From: Mesostigma viride
Lineage: Eukaryota; Streptophyta; Mesostigmatophyceae; Mesostigmatales; Mesostigmataceae
DNA: 63,119 bases
NCBI GenBank assembly: GCA_009746045.1
Contig: RPFO01000573.1
Span: forward strand, 1 to 63,119
Direction: 5' to 3'
Below are positions 1 through 9,415 of this stretch, in pieces. Made by a program: the position numbers and the translations under genes. The first letter of the stretch is position 1, and each line of letters opens with the position of its first letter. The notes beneath the pieces were generated by a model. That model was not told the origin of the DNA. It saw nothing but the letters and a program-made list of their open reading frames with translations, and made no database searches.

Positions 1-159
1 CCGGAACTCCCCGTGGGCGACGACAGTCATTACATCGAGAAGTATATCAAGCGAATCTACGCCCAGCTCGTCGAGCCCGCGCTCAAGACGAAGAGGAGGG
101 AGGTGGTGGCGAAACGGTTCAAAACGGCCGCGGTCACCATGGACGAGTACGTCGACTAG
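1..159 (+). CDS. C-terminal end of an unidentified protein
   Basis: The first 159 bases form an open frame that ends in TAG at 157-159, giving 52 residues of a C-terminus whose start lies outside the window. The piece is charged, with a helical look (IEKYIKRIYAQL) and a basic stretch (KTKRREVVAKRF). The next gene follows 41 bases downstream on the same strand. There is not enough sequence to name a family. Confidence 0.55.
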   Translation, partial: PELPVGDDSHYIEKYIKRIYAQLVEPALKTKRREVVAKRFKTAAVTMDEYVD

Positions 160-200
160 ACGGCCGGCCGCCATCGCGGTTCCTGCGATAATGCGTTCGA

Positions 201-689
201 ATGCGCCGAACCCAATTCTATGCCACTAGTATACCATCGAATATGGGGACTCCTCTCTCCGAAGCGTACAGCTTTTCGCCGTCCGGCGAGGACACTCGCG
301 TGCCCATGGCCACGCCCATGCACCCCTCCGGAGACACGCCTCCTTTTCAGGAGACGATCGCGCCGAACCCGCGCGGCAGTTTATCGGCCCCCATCGCGCC
401 GTCTCACATGAGGCGCTCGCCGCAGTCGCAGGCCGCGCAGGGGGTGCAGGCTCACCAGGGGCCCAGCCCCGCGGAGATCCACGCGGCACGGCTGCGGCAA
501 CAGGCGATCATGGACTGTCGCATCCGACAGATCGCGGGAGAGGAGGCTCGCAACAACGCCATCAAGTACATCGTGGCGGGCGGCGTCATCGCGGCCATCG
601 CCTTTTACCTACTGAACAAGAGATGGGAAACGAAATCCGTGGCGTCGGGAATGGCAAACACGATGATGACCGCCGTACCCCGGCCTTAG
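201..689 (+). CDS. Small membrane protein with C-terminal TM segment
   Basis: 162 residues from the first ATG. An ATG at 243 (MGTPLSEAYS) is an alternative start and would begin with a myristoylation-like MG. Residues 1-105 are rich in Pro, Ser and Gln and look disordered. A single hydrophobic segment (YIVAGGVIAAIAFYLLN) lies near residues 124-140 and is followed by a short tail. This plan, disordered face plus one TM anchor, is shared by many genes in the window and fits a virion membrane protein, but I recognise no family. It heads a same-strand run that includes the fibre-like genes. Confidence 0.7.
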   Translation: MRRTQFYATSIPSNMGTPLSEAYSFSPSGEDTRVPMATPMHPSGDTPPFQETIAPNPRGSLSAPIAPSHMRRSPQSQAAQGVQAHQGPSPAEIHAARLRQQAIMDCRIRQIAGEEARNNAIKYIVAGGVIAAIAFYLLNKRWETKSVASGMANTMMTAVPRP

Positions 690-726
690 ACACACGTAAA
701 ATAAATTACCTTGTTCCTAATAAAGA

Positions 727-3534
727 ATGTCTGTCTTGTGCTCCAACTTGGGCTCTTCGCGTCTCCTCCGTTCCTACATGAACGAGCTGTGGTCCGACGA
801 CAACCTGTCGGCCACCAACCAGAACATCAAGATCGTAGGCATGGAATCCATCGACCTGGTTCCGAACAAGAAGCAGTTCAACGACGTGGGATCTCTCGTG
901 CTGGACGCCTCCAACAAGGTGATCTGCCACGGGAATCTCGAGGTGCTGGGCGGCGTGGACCTGCCCACGGTCACGGTCACTAGCGCCAACTACAGCAAGG
1001 ACAACGACACGGTCGAGTCCGGCAACGCCGCCATCACGTCCAAGAGTGCGCATCTCGTTCTGAAGGGCGTCTCCTCCTCCTACGAGGTGATCGCCGAGGA
1101 CAGCCGTCTCGTGGCTCACAAGCCCGCCCACACCGCGGACATCGTCACTCCTCCGGACGCCTTCGCCGTGCGGTGCGAGAGCGGCAACGAGAACTTCGAC
1201 CTTCGCATGGGCTTCTATCACAACTCGGGGCTCAACAGCGGCAATCAGACGGGCGCCACGGACTGGCGGGCTCAGATCGACGCGGGCACCAAGGATCTCG
1301 AGGTGTACTCCGGATCCCAGGCCCGCGTCACGGCGGCCGACAAGGTCCGTCTCGCCGCCAACAACAACGTCGAGATCGTGCCCAAGACCACCGTGCGGGG
1401 AGAGGACCCGGACAGCAAGATGGTCGTGACGTTCAACGAGTCCCTCGAGAGCTCCTCCCACGCCTACGCGACCAACGCCACCATCCTCACGGTGGCTTCG
1501 AAGGGCGGGGCCTCCAACAAGGGCGAGCACCTGTGGATCACGGGCGACACCGCCGTGTCCGGCTCCAGCGTCGCCGTCGAGCACGTCAAGTTCACCGACG
1601 CCGCCATCACCACCAGTCGCGACGCCCTGTCGCTGTCCGGCGCCACCGCCGTCAACGTGAACAGCGATCTCGTCCTCACCAAGACCGGCGGAAGCGGCGG
1701 CAAGCTCACCACCTCCGTCGGGGGGCTCGAGCTCACCTCGGCGTCCGGCGAGATCAACGTCACGGGGAACCTGAACGTCACGGGCACCTACAACAGCGTG
1801 AACACCGTCACCACCACGGTGCAGCTGCAGGACAAGCTGCTGGCTCTCGGCACGCCCGCGGACGTCACGGTCTCCTACTGGCCCTTCGACGCCGGCACTC
1901 CCGCGACCGACACCGTGGCCGCCGTCAGCATGTCCATCACCGGGGCCGTGCTCGCCAACCAGAGGCTCGAGGTGACCGCCGCCGGTCACAACGCGTCCGC
2001 CTCGTCCGCCTCGTGGCCCTACGGCTCCGTCGGCGTGCAGGTCTCCGCCAACGTCACCCCCGTCTCCGCGCTTCCCACCTCGAACTCGTTCCTCCTGGCG
2101 TACGGCTCCATCGGCGGCGTATACCTGCGCCTCTACTACCACCAGGCCTCCGACAAGCTGATCCTGACGGACGGCGTATACACGGCCACCACCACCAACG
2201 CGGCGCTTCTGACGGCGGGCACGGCCGCCAAGATCGTCGTGCGCAGGGACCCGACGACGTCCTCCGTCTCCCTGCTGGTCAACTCCGTCCCCCAGGTGCT
2301 GGTGGGCGGCGGGGCGGGCCACCTGTCCGCCCTGGGCGCCCTGTCCTTCGCCTCGACACCCACGCTGTACCTGGGCCACTTCGGGGCGGACGCGTCGGCG
2401 GCCTCCTTCTACTTCGACAACGTGCGCGTCGAGTCCGTCACAAAGGCCACGAACGCGGCGTCCGATTCCGCGGGCATCATGGTGCAGGGCGACGGCGCGG
2501 TCGCGGGCGTCGACGTCGAGAGGTCCATCAAGTGGAACGCGGGCGTCAGCGCCTCCGCCGACCAGGACAAGGGCGATTACACAGGCTCTTATTGGGAGAT
2601 CAAGGGAGGCCAGCTCGTCCTCACGCGATCCATAGACCCGGCCCTCCGCAAGGCGCCAGGCTCCTCCATCCTGCTATCAACCCTCCCGTCCTCCACCCTC
2701 GAGAAGGCCCTGTGGACGTTCGGGTCCGGTCTCGGATCGGATGTCGGCAGTCTGACGCTTGTCGCACAGGGCACCACTCCCGCCTCCGTCGCCGGAGGAG
2801 TCCTGAAGACGAACAACACGGCGCAGGGGAACGGAGCCGTTTCTGTCACCGACGCGGGCACCGTCCTGCCTCTCGGGACCACCAACATCACCGTCGTTGC
2901 CACCGTGCAGCCCAAGACGGCGCTCAACGTTGCGGGCGCCAATGGGCTGGAAATCTTATCGTACGGCGACAACAACCAGATTGGCGGGTTCTTGCGCGTG
3001 ACCGTCAGCAGTGCCGGCAAACTCAGCGTGACCGACGGGTCGCAGACCAACGAGACCGCCGAGGTCGTCGTCGGGTCGAACGCCTTCGTCCTAGGCCTCC
3101 AGCTTGACACAGGCGCCCCGAAGCTCTTCATCAACGGCGTGCTGAGGGCGTGGACCGTTTCGAACGTCTCGGGCGTGAACATCCTCACTCGGCGGCTGTC
3201 CCTAGGCAGCAAGACGTTGACCACCGTGACGGGATACGACATCTGGTACGACGACGTGCGCGTGGCAAGCTCGCTCCTGAGCGGTGATTCGCAGCTCTAC
3301 CGCTACAGCGACGAGTACGACGCCGCCCCGCTGACAGTATCCTACGCCTTCCGCATCGCGGACGACGAGTCCATCCAGCTTGTGAAGTGGCAGGGGTCGG
3401 ACTCGTCGAATCTGGTGCTAGGGAATCCGCGGCCCGCGAACGACGCGGGGGTCAACCTGATGCCCGGTCTCGGCAACGGCGCGTCTGACCTGGCGGCCAC
3501 GGACGTGGTGTTTGAGGCCCTGAACAAGCCCTAA
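727..3534 (+). CDS. Large fibre-like structural protein with two LamG-like modules
   Basis: 935 residues, rich in Ser, Thr, Ala, Val and Gly with few Cys, as in beta-structured viral fibres. The first 380 residues carry repeated beta-strand patterns (LVLKG, LVLTKTGG, GNLNVTGTYN) as seen in beta-helical or trimeric spike stems. Two jelly-roll modules of LamG/concanavalin type can be seen near residues 385-575 and 655-845. Each starts with a W-x-F core (YWPFDAG, LWTFGSG) and ends with a strand carrying a DNVRVES or DDVRVAS motif. LamG modules bind glycans or matrix, so an attachment role is inferred, not shown. The ATG at 727 directly follows an AT-rich leader. The next gene downstream has a similar strand style. 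Confidence 0.65.
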   Translation: MSVLCSNLGSSRLLRSYMNELWSDDNLSATNQNIKIVGMESIDLVPNKKQFNDVGSLVLDASNKVICHGNLEVLGGVDLPTVTVTSANYSKDNDTVESGNAAITSKSAHLVLKGVSSSYEVIAEDSRLVAHKPAHTADIVTPPDAFAVRCESGNENFDLRMGFYHNSGLNSGNQTGATDWRAQIDAGTKDLEVYSGSQARVTAADKVRLAANNNVEIVPKTTVRGEDPDSKMVVTFNESLESSSHAYATNATILTVASKGGASNKGEHLWITGDTAVSGSSVAVEHVKFTDAAITTSRDALSLSGATAVNVNSDLVLTKTGGSGGKLTTSVGGLELTSASGEINVTGNLNVTGTYNSVNTVTTTVQLQDKLLALGTPADVTVSYWPFDAGTPATDTVAAVSMSITGAVLANQRLEVTAAGHNASASSASWPYGSVGVQVSANVTPVSALPTSNSFLLAYGSIGGVYLRLYYHQASDKLILTDGVYTATTTNAALLTAGTAAKIVVRRDPTTSSVSLLVNSVPQVLVGGGAGHLSALGALSFASTPTLYLGHFGADASAASFYFDNVRVESVTKATNAASDSAGIMVQGDGAVAGVDVERSIKWNAGVSASADQDKGDYTGSYWEIKGGQLVLTRSIDPALRKAPGSSILLSTLPSSTLEKALWTFGSGLGSDVGSLTLVAQGTTPASVAGGVLKTNNTAQGNGAVSVTDAGTVLPLGTTNITVVATVQPKTALNVAGANGLEILSYGDNNQIGGFLRVTVSSAGKLSVTDGSQTNETAEVVVGSNAFVLGLQLDTGAPKLFINGVLRAWTVSNVSGVNILTRRLSLGSKTLTTVTGYDIWYDDVRVASSLLSGDSQLYRYSDEYDAAPLTVSYAFRIADDESIQLVKWQGSDSSNLVLGNPRPANDAGVNLMPGLGNGASDLAATDVVFEALNKP

Positions 3535-3586
3535 ACGTGAGGTGTATTCGTGAGAGTTTTAATGTGTATAGTATATAACCGAGAAC

Positions 3587-4618
3587 ATGCCTCCCCACCT
3601 TCTCTCGCCGCAAGGGACGTTGTATTTCAACTCCGTCCACACCAAGAGCATCACCACGCACAATGAAGATTTTACCGAGACCGGAGTCCTGCGAATCGTG
3701 CAGGACGGGACGAACATGAAGCTCGTGTACTATCGGGAAGGCGTGCCTCCGAATGAGCAGCCGTCCATCGTGTTCGGCGCGGACTCGGTGTCTCTCTCCT
3801 CCGGCACGACCAATCTCGAAGTGACACCGACTGGCGTCGAGGGGGGCGGCGGGGGAGGAGGATCGGCGGAGGTGTCGGGCATCACGGTGGTGGAGACCAC
3901 GTTAGCGTCGCTCAACTTGCAAGGAGATGTGACGAATCCGGCGTACACGACCGGGAAACACAGCGTCTTGAAGTCGACGAACGACGACCTCGTGTTGTCC
4001 GGAGCGAGGGCACTAGACGGCGACGACACGCACGTGGTCACTGTGGGCGAGCTGCACGCGTACAAAGGAAACGGAGCGACGGGGTCTGGCGATGCCGTCA
4101 AGGTGTTCGGCAAGGACGTGTCCAACAATCTCGCGACGTTGAATCTGGGCGTGCACAAGAGTGCGGACTATACGAACACCGGGACGACGACGGCCCGCGC
4201 CACCCTTTCGTCGAGCGGCACGGCGGATTTGACGATCCGTTCTGGAGCCGAGCAGTTGAGGTTGGAGGCGACGGAGGCGGGGGCGAACGTGAGGATCGCG
4301 TCCTCCACGAGCGTGGACGTGTTCCCCCGTGTCCCGGACGATTCGGGAGACAACCCATCGGGGCATCTGGTCATCGACCATGTGACGCCCGGGGCGGTGG
4401 ACGGCGACGGGTTCAACATCTCCTCACTGGTCATCAAGTCCACGGCTTCTTCGACTCTCGCGCTGGAGGCGGGGTCGGGAGTGGTCGACGTTCTAGGGTC
4501 GCTGGAGATAGGCAACGGAGGCACCAAGTACAGGTTCACGGTCAACGCGAACGGACAGCTCGAGGTGCAGAAGTGGGTGATGGGAGTCCTCTCGAAAACC
4601 GTGCAAGTGATGGAATGA
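3587..4618 (+). CDS. Beta-rich fibre or tail-like structural protein
   Basis: 343 residues. An N-terminal domain (MPPHLLSPQGTLYFNSVHTK) is joined by a Gly-rich linker near residue 88 to a repetitive region of short beta strands (LVLSGARALDG, ADLTIRSGAEQLRLEATEAG). The C-terminal strand pair (YRFTVNANGQLEVQKW) resembles the ends of phage-like fibre stems. It lies 52 bases behind the LamG fibre gene on the same strand and probably works with it as a minor fibre. The leader contains a TATA-like run (gtatagtatataac) just before the ATG. No exact family is recognised. Confidence 0.6.
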   Translation: MPPHLLSPQGTLYFNSVHTKSITTHNEDFTETGVLRIVQDGTNMKLVYYREGVPPNEQPSIVFGADSVSLSSGTTNLEVTPTGVEGGGGGGGSAEVSGITVVETTLASLNLQGDVTNPAYTTGKHSVLKSTNDDLVLSGARALDGDDTHVVTVGELHAYKGNGATGSGDAVKVFGKDVSNNLATLNLGVHKSADYTNTGTTTARATLSSSGTADLTIRSGAEQLRLEATEAGANVRIASSTSVDVFPRVPDDSGDNPSGHLVIDHVTPGAVDGDGFNISSLVIKSTASSTLALEAGSGVVDVLGSLEIGNGGTKYRFTVNANGQLEVQKWVMGVLSKTVQVME

Positions 4619-4650
4619 ACGAATTTTAATTAACGAATATATGAACGAAT

Positions 4651-4884
4651 ATGAACTTTCGTGAATTGTTTGTGCGTGTCGTCGTGGCGACCATCGTGCA
4701 TTTTTTCGTCCACGCCGTCGCGGTATCTCGCCGTCCGGATCTGTCGAACGAGTCGCCCTGGATATTCGTCCAATTCGCGTTGTCCGTCGCCATAGCTCAC
4801 GTCGTGCTCGAGACGACGGGCGTCAACAAGGCGTTCGAGGAGACTCGTTTTCCGCAGACGATCGCGAAGAAAATAAGCAAGTAA
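4651..4884 (+). CDS. Small protein with two hydrophobic segments
   Basis: 77 residues. Hydrophobic stretches near residues 6-26 (LFVRVVVATIVHFFVHAVAV) and 38-57 (WIFVQFALSVAIAHVVLETT) suggest a small two-span membrane protein. It starts right after an AT-rich leader and ends 18 bases before the next gene. No known family is recognised. Confidence 0.6.
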   Translation: MNFRELFVRVVVATIVHFFVHAVAVSRRPDLSNESPWIFVQFALSVAIAHVVLETTGVNKAFEETRFPQTIAKKISK

Positions 4885-4902
4885 TTTATACACAGTCGGC
4901 CC

Positions 4903-5828
4903 ATGGCGCAATTGTTCGCGATGAACGCCATGTCCTCGATGCAATCACAGGGCGCTTCTCCCAACATCGCCGTGTCGGGCGACGGGGGGGTATCGGAGTC
5001 GGGGGCGCGGTTTTCCTGTTCCTGATCCTCTTGTTCACGGCCGCGGTGGTGACCATCATGGTGAAGTTCAGGTCCGCGTGGGCGTGGATCCGCGGACTCG
5101 CGTCCGGGATCATGGCAGGCGTGTTCAAGAGCGTGGAGATGGCGAAGAAAATTCTCAAGAAGATCGGGTGCGGCATCCTAGCGGCCATGGCGGCGAATCC
5201 GATAGGGGCCATCCTGTACGCGACGCTGAGAAAACGGTGCCAGAATAAAGAAGTCCCGTTCCTAGAGTTCGTCAAAAAGTCGTACGAGTTGGTTCAGAAG
5301 CAGTACGAGAATACGAGGGTGGAGGGCAAAAACCTGTCCCCCGAAGCCATGGCTCACAACGCGAAGTTGGAAGCGTTCCTGAGTACCTACAAGAAGCAGT
5401 GGCCCAAGGACTTCGACACTTTCAAGGACAAAATATACAATTACGAGTACAGCTACAAGACGACGGACGGAGAGACCGTGAAGGTGAAATTGGCGACGGC
5501 GGCCATCATCGGGTTCTGCGACGACATGTTGGACTTCGGATTCACCGACAAGATGTTGGAGAGGTTGGATAGAGACAAGGACGGGGTGATCGCGGCCAAC
5601 GAGAAGGTGGACATCAGCGACAAGACCAAACTTCAGAAATTCCTCAAGGAAGAGTACATCTACCAGGTGATGACGGAAACGCCCGAGAGGTGGTTGGAGG
5701 AAGACGCGGACAACAACCCAAAGAAGGTGGTCGAGTGGGTGAGCAACCCGTTTAGACAGGCGGACATCATGAAGAAACAGGAGGGGCTGGACGTGATATT
5801 CCGGGAGATAGCCAAGGAGACGAATTGA
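4903..5828 (+). CDS. Membrane protein with an EF-hand loop; frame broken at a G run
   Basis: A frame opens at ATG 4903 (MAQLFAMNAMSS) and is lost at a run of seven G at 4984-4990. The downstream frame, open to 5828, then encodes a strong TM segment (AVFLFLILLFTAAVV) and about 265 more residues. One extra G would join the two, so a homopolymer error is the likeliest cause. The second half holds a canonical EF-hand calcium loop, DRDKDGVIAANE, with Asp at positions 1, 3 and 5, Gly at 6 and Glu at 12. Calcium binding is inferred from that loop. Short amphipathic or hydrophobic stretches (CGILAAMAANPIGAILYA) follow the TM. It is probably a virion or envelope protein, family unknown. Confidence 0.65.
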
Positions 5829-5867
5829 GCTCTCGTTTTTCTATCGCTGTTACTAGTTAGTACCATC

Positions 5868-6074
5868 ATGAATCAGTCCGTCACGGCCAGAGAGCTCGTC
5901 GTGGGTAGTCGCGTCCGTTTCGTGGAGGAGTCCCAGAGCATGTCGCGGATCAACCCGCTGGACATCGGACATTTCCGAATCGAGTCGAAGGTGGACGCGT
6001 CGGCCCGCAAGACCCTGGTGGTCAGCATACGAGACGAGAACGGGGATATCGTGGAAATCGCTATGATTAAATAA
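5868..6074 (+). CDS. Small beta-rich protein, unknown
   Basis: 68 residues, without TM or Cys. The pattern VGSRVRFVEE...FRIESKV...LVVSIRDENGDIVEIAMIK suggests a small five-stranded beta barrel such as an SH3- or Tudor-like fold, but this is a visual guess. It lies between two membrane protein genes on the same strand. A short AT-rich leader precedes the ATG. Confidence 0.55.
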   Translation: MNQSVTARELVVGSRVRFVEESQSMSRINPLDIGHFRIESKVDASARKTLVVSIRDENGDIVEIAMIK

Positions 6075-6097
6075 TTTAGTCGCTGTTTTATTATAAC

Positions 6098-6934
6098 ATG
6101 TCCAAGAGAGGCGTGATCATCATTGTGGGCGTCGTATTGTCGATCGTGCTGTGGTTCGTGTTCGCCCTCTTGTGGGCCAAGTGGACGGACGAGGAAGACA
6201 TGGCCGCGCAGAAAAAAGAGGCCTTGACGAAGCCGAACACCGTCGGTGGCGCGTCGGCGCCCTCTGGCGCCGCGGTGTCTAGCATCCTATCAAACGCGCC
6301 GACGACGTTCCGGACGTCCGGTCCTCCGAATTTCCAAGCGGACGTAAGACAGGCGGCTCTCATGACGAGCAACCGTGACGCCGTGTTGGACGCCGTGAAG
6401 TCCGCGTTCAAATCGGAGAGGAACGAGATGATGAAGTGGAAGGACGCGGCCAAGTCCGAGACGCTGGACAAGAGTTCGGATTGGCAGACGTTCCCGCTGG
6501 CGGCGAAGGCGCAGGAGGAGGACGGAGCCACGAGTCTCTCGACGACGACGAGAGAGGGGCTCTACAACAAATTCAATTGTTGCTGGGAAGGAAACAAGCG
6601 GGAGGAGCAGACGCACCGCGAAGACGCCGCCGTGAGCAAAGGGAAGTTGGAGAAGGGCACGAAGAGAGGGAGGGAGCTGTACGATTTCTCCGTGAGCGGC
6701 GGAGGTCGTCACACGGCCGTGATCGCCAACTTCCTGGACATGGCCGGGACGGAGGGGACCAAGGTGGGGACCAAGTACGTGAAGGACATGGACGCCCAGG
6801 CGCTGATCCAACTGGCGAACAACCCGGAGCCGTGGCTCAACGAGAGCAACAGGAGCGACGGCGGGCAACTCAACCGCAAGCTGTTCCTCACGTGGCTGGC
6901 GGAAGGCAAACTGGCCCGAGAGAGGTCAATGTAG
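6098..6934 (+). CDS. Membrane-anchored protein with N-terminal TM
   Basis: 278 residues. A TM helix at about residues 6-25 (IIIVGVVLSIVLWFVFALLW) is followed by a charged, mostly helical ectodomain or endodomain with a CC pair (NKFNCCWEG). The leader ttttattataac directly precedes the ATG and is a good example of the short AT-rich promoter class in this genome. The 3' end overlaps the convergent nuclease-like gene by 9 bases. No family is recognised. Confidence 0.65.
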   Translation: MSKRGVIIIVGVVLSIVLWFVFALLWAKWTDEEDMAAQKKEALTKPNTVGGASAPSGAAVSSILSNAPTTFRTSGPPNFQADVRQAALMTSNRDAVLDAVKSAFKSERNEMMKWKDAAKSETLDKSSDWQTFPLAAKAQEEDGATSLSTTTREGLYNKFNCCWEGNKREEQTHREDAAVSKGKLEKGTKRGRELYDFSVSGGGRHTAVIANFLDMAGTEGTKVGTKYVKDMDAQALIQLANNPEPWLNESNRSDGGQLNRKLFLTWLAEGKLARERSM

Positions 6935-7579
6935 CCGTATGCTGTCCTCGTCGACGGTCACGTCGATGTCGTAAATCTGGCAGACCTTCTGAATGAGAAG
7001 GAGCTTCCTGACTCCGCCCGAAGACGATTCCGTCTTGAACAGGTGCAAGCGTTTCTTGTACCCGGGGAAGAAGAGCCCGTACGCCTGTAGTTGGCCCAGA
7101 CCGTACATCCACCTGTCCATGTCCTTCACCTCGATGATGGTTTTCAGATCGTCGCACACGACGTCCACCTTCCCGCACGGACACGCCACCTCGATCCTCG
7201 CCGCCGGGGTGTCCCCGGCCACCTTTTGAGCCACGTCGCTACTGCTGCCGTCCGTCACCGGCGGATCGTCGTCCGCCGCGAGGGGGGCGAGGCCCGTGTC
7301 CAGCAGGCGCCATCTCACGTCGTCCTCGCTCACCTTCTGGGCCCTGTCGTTTTTGGTGTTCACGATGCCCAGGGACGCCAGGCGAGACGCGTGCACGAAC
7401 AGCTCCTTGTACGTGGTCCGCCCGTGCTTGACGTCCACGTACTTGTAATCCTTGCCCAACTCGCATTGCACGCCGAGGTGATGGAAAAAGTCCAATCGGG
7501 TCTTCAGGTTGAGTTTGGGGAGAGACTCGCGGATCATGGACGTGCTCACCTGGACGAATTCGTCCGTCTCATCCCCCAT
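6926..7579 (-). CDS. Protein with C-terminal PD-(D/E)XK-like nuclease domain
   Basis: 217 residues. The last 95 carry the pattern CGKVDVVCDD...TIIEVKDMDRWMYGLGQLQAY...FFPGYKKRLHLF. The Asp in VDVV and the E-x-K in IEVK match the catalytic layout of PD-(D/E)XK nucleases. The same module is at the C-terminus of the KilA-N-like gene at 16041, with the same GQ and PGY-KRLH landmarks. The N-terminal 110 residues are unlike that gene and resemble a helical binding domain (RTTYKELFVHASRLASLGI). Nuclease activity is inferred. Other possible roles are DNA recognition only, or defence against competing DNA. Confidence 0.6.
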   Translation of the reverse strand: MGDETDEFVQVSTSMIRESLPKLNLKTRLDFFHHLGVQCELGKDYKYVDVKHGRTTYKELFVHASRLASLGIVNTKNDRAQKVSEDDVRWRLLDTGLAPLAADDDPPVTDGSSSDVAQKVAGDTPAARIEVACPCGKVDVVCDDLKTIIEVKDMDRWMYGLGQLQAYGLFFPGYKKRLHLFKTESSSGGVRKLLLIQKVCQIYDIDVTVDEDSIRLH

Positions 7580-7637
7580 GCATCTCGATCATTTAGGCAA
7601 GATAAAACATTTTTTTCGTATTCAACTTGTATATTGA

Positions 7638-7799
7638 ATGCCGACTACAAGGAGGAGGACGATCAGGACCGTGAGCGGAGGAGGGATGAGGCTCAGGCCC
7701 TACAACACGCCCAAGCTCGAGTTGGAAATGTACGATCACAGGGTGGAGCAGCGGCGTCGAAGGAAGTCGACTACGAGGAAAAAGAGGTCGCGAAAGTAG
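7638..7799 (+). CDS. Small very basic protein
   Basis: 53 residues from ATG 7638 to TAG 7799. About one third of residues are Arg or Lys, with clusters TTRRRTIR, EQRRRRKS and TRKKRSRK. A protamine-like or DNA-condensing role is possible, but the size gives little to compare. A TATA-like leader (cttgtatattga) lies just upstream. It is short enough for most gene finders to miss, and it sits between two minus-strand genes. Confidence 0.45.
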   Translation: MPTTRRRTIRTVSGGGMRLRPYNTPKLELEMYDHRVEQRRRRKSTTRKKRSRK

Positions 7800-7813
7800 A
7801 CTACGGCGACCGC

Positions 7814-8976
7814 CTAAAGATCGAAACTGACGAGGCCCGAGGCGGCCTCCTCGCTCTTATTTGACGCCGCCTTCTTCCCCCCCTTCTTCTTCTTGCCCCC
7901 CGAACCGTTGTTGACGGTGAAACTCTTCACGTTTCCGGCGACGCTATCCGCGACGCTCTCGGTGTCGTCCGCCGTGACCTCCACCACCGCCGGCTGAGGC
8001 CCCCTGGGACTCATGGCGCTCTGCACGACCTTGTCGAAGTCGATCACGGCGGGGCGGCCCGAATCCGCGTCGAAGGCCCGCCCCCCGGGCCCTTTCATGA
8101 CGTACTCCCCGTCCCGGGGCGCCTTATACTCCTCCTGGATCTTCACGCCCGAAGAGGGGCTGGGACCCATCGAGTTGTTCATCATTACTTTGAGCAGACT
8201 CTTCATCAGCTCCGGGTCCGTCTTGGCGATCTGGTCCATGGACGGCAGACCGGCGCTCATCATGGACTGGGACATGTGGAAGAAGATGGCGCTCGAACCG
8301 ACCATGACCAACAACTCGATTTCCGGGGCCACGCTTACGCTGCCGCCGTACTTGTCGTGCAGACGCTCGAATACGCCGTCGTAATCCGTGATGTTGGCCA
8401 TAATGCTTTCGCTCCAACCGTCCAGCTTCATGCCGACCGGGTCGTACCGGTGGTTCAGGAACTGCATCCCGCTCGTCGTGGCGATCAGGATCTGGCGCAT
8501 CATGTTAACGCTCGCCCTCGTCCTCGCCGACCTCTCCAACTTGTCGTACTCGAAGCGCATCTCGTCCAGATCCGACGTCATGTCGAAGTTCTGAACGTCG
8601 TACCCCTTCTCCTTCATACGGTGCAGCTTGTGCAGTAGTTCCAGCTTCTCCTTGAACACCTCCTCCCTCGTCAGCTTCTTGGGCTGGGCAGCGACCGTAT
8701 CGTCCGCGTACAGCTCCGATCCGTCGAAGTCGTCGGGATCGTCCGCGAAGTCGTCGAACTCGAACGCCGTCCTGTTCGGCGGAGGAGCCGGCGTGGCGCT
8801 CGCCGGGGGGCGTACTGCGATACGGCCTTCTTCGGGTTCGCCAGCATGTCGAAGTTGTCCGTACCCCCGTAGTCGTGACGGGGACGCGGCTGGCTCGAGC
8901 CGGAAGGCCCCGGGGCGTGCGGTGCGCCCAAGTCCGGGTCCTCGGAGATCTGAACGTCTATCATCTTAGTGGCCAT
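7814..8976 (-). CDS. DUF5767-family Nucleocytoviricota protein; frame break near 8805
   Basis: Conserved virion-associated family of large DNA viruses. The diagnostic core reads EKLELLHKLHRMKEKGYDVQ, then LDEMRFEYDKL, FLNHRYDPVGMKLDGWSE and SSAIFFHMSQSM, in the order seen in iridoviruses, marseilleviruses and mimiviruses. The ATG at 8976 (MATKMIDVQISEDPDLG) opens a disordered N-terminus whose frame is lost at a run of six G at 8803-8808 and continues in the frame of the core. A single-base homopolymer error would explain it. The C-terminus ends in a Lys-rich tail (GGKKKKGGKKAAS). Function unknown. This is one of the best markers for the phylum here. Confidence 0.75.
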
Positions 8977-9109
8977 CACTGCGATTCATAACAAGTGTAC
9001 ATTTATATCCGGCCCGTTTTAACGCACTAACCCTCGAGCACGCAGACAATGATGTGTGTTCAAGGGGTCGCATTTTATTATTAATGTTACAATTAATTTA
9101 TAACAGCGA

Positions 9110-9415
9110 ATGAGCACGGACGAAGAGGGGATCCCTCTGTACGACCTCCCGTTCGACATGGACTCGAGGATACACCCCGCCACGGGCAGAGTGAGGCACT
9201 CTTGGCGCCCCTACGACGATTGGGACATCGCCGGCTACGTCTACAATAACAACCTCCCGAACGAGGCGTACGACTCCATCAAGGAGGCGCTGGATGTGTG
9301 GAGGGAATACAAGGCGGAAACGGAGACCGCGAAAGCCTGGCACAAGGCTCGGAAAAGGAGCCTGAAACCCAAGCCCAGGAAGCGGAAACGCGCCACCAAG
9401 AAGGTCAAACGTTGA
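9110..9415 (+). CDS. Small protein with basic C-terminus
   Basis: 101 residues. An acidic and aromatic N-terminal half (EEGIPLYDLPFDMDSRIHP) is followed by a helical segment and a strongly basic tail (KPKPRKRKRATKKVKR). The tail could bind nucleic acid or act as a nuclear signal. A long AT-rich leader (9070-9109) precedes the ATG. The 3' end overlaps the convergent TRAF-like gene by 11 bases. No family is recognised. Confidence 0.55.
   Translation: MSTDEEGIPLYDLPFDMDSRIHPATGRVRHSWRPYDDWDIAGYVYNNNLPNEAYDSIKEALDVWREYKAETETAKAWHKARKRSLKPKPRKRKRATKKVKR

Noticed and set aside
706-2379. A 557-codon open frame on the minus strand
   Set aside because: It is the GC-rich antisense shadow of the LamG fibre gene; its composition (Gly, Arg, Val, Asp, His) is typical of such shadows.
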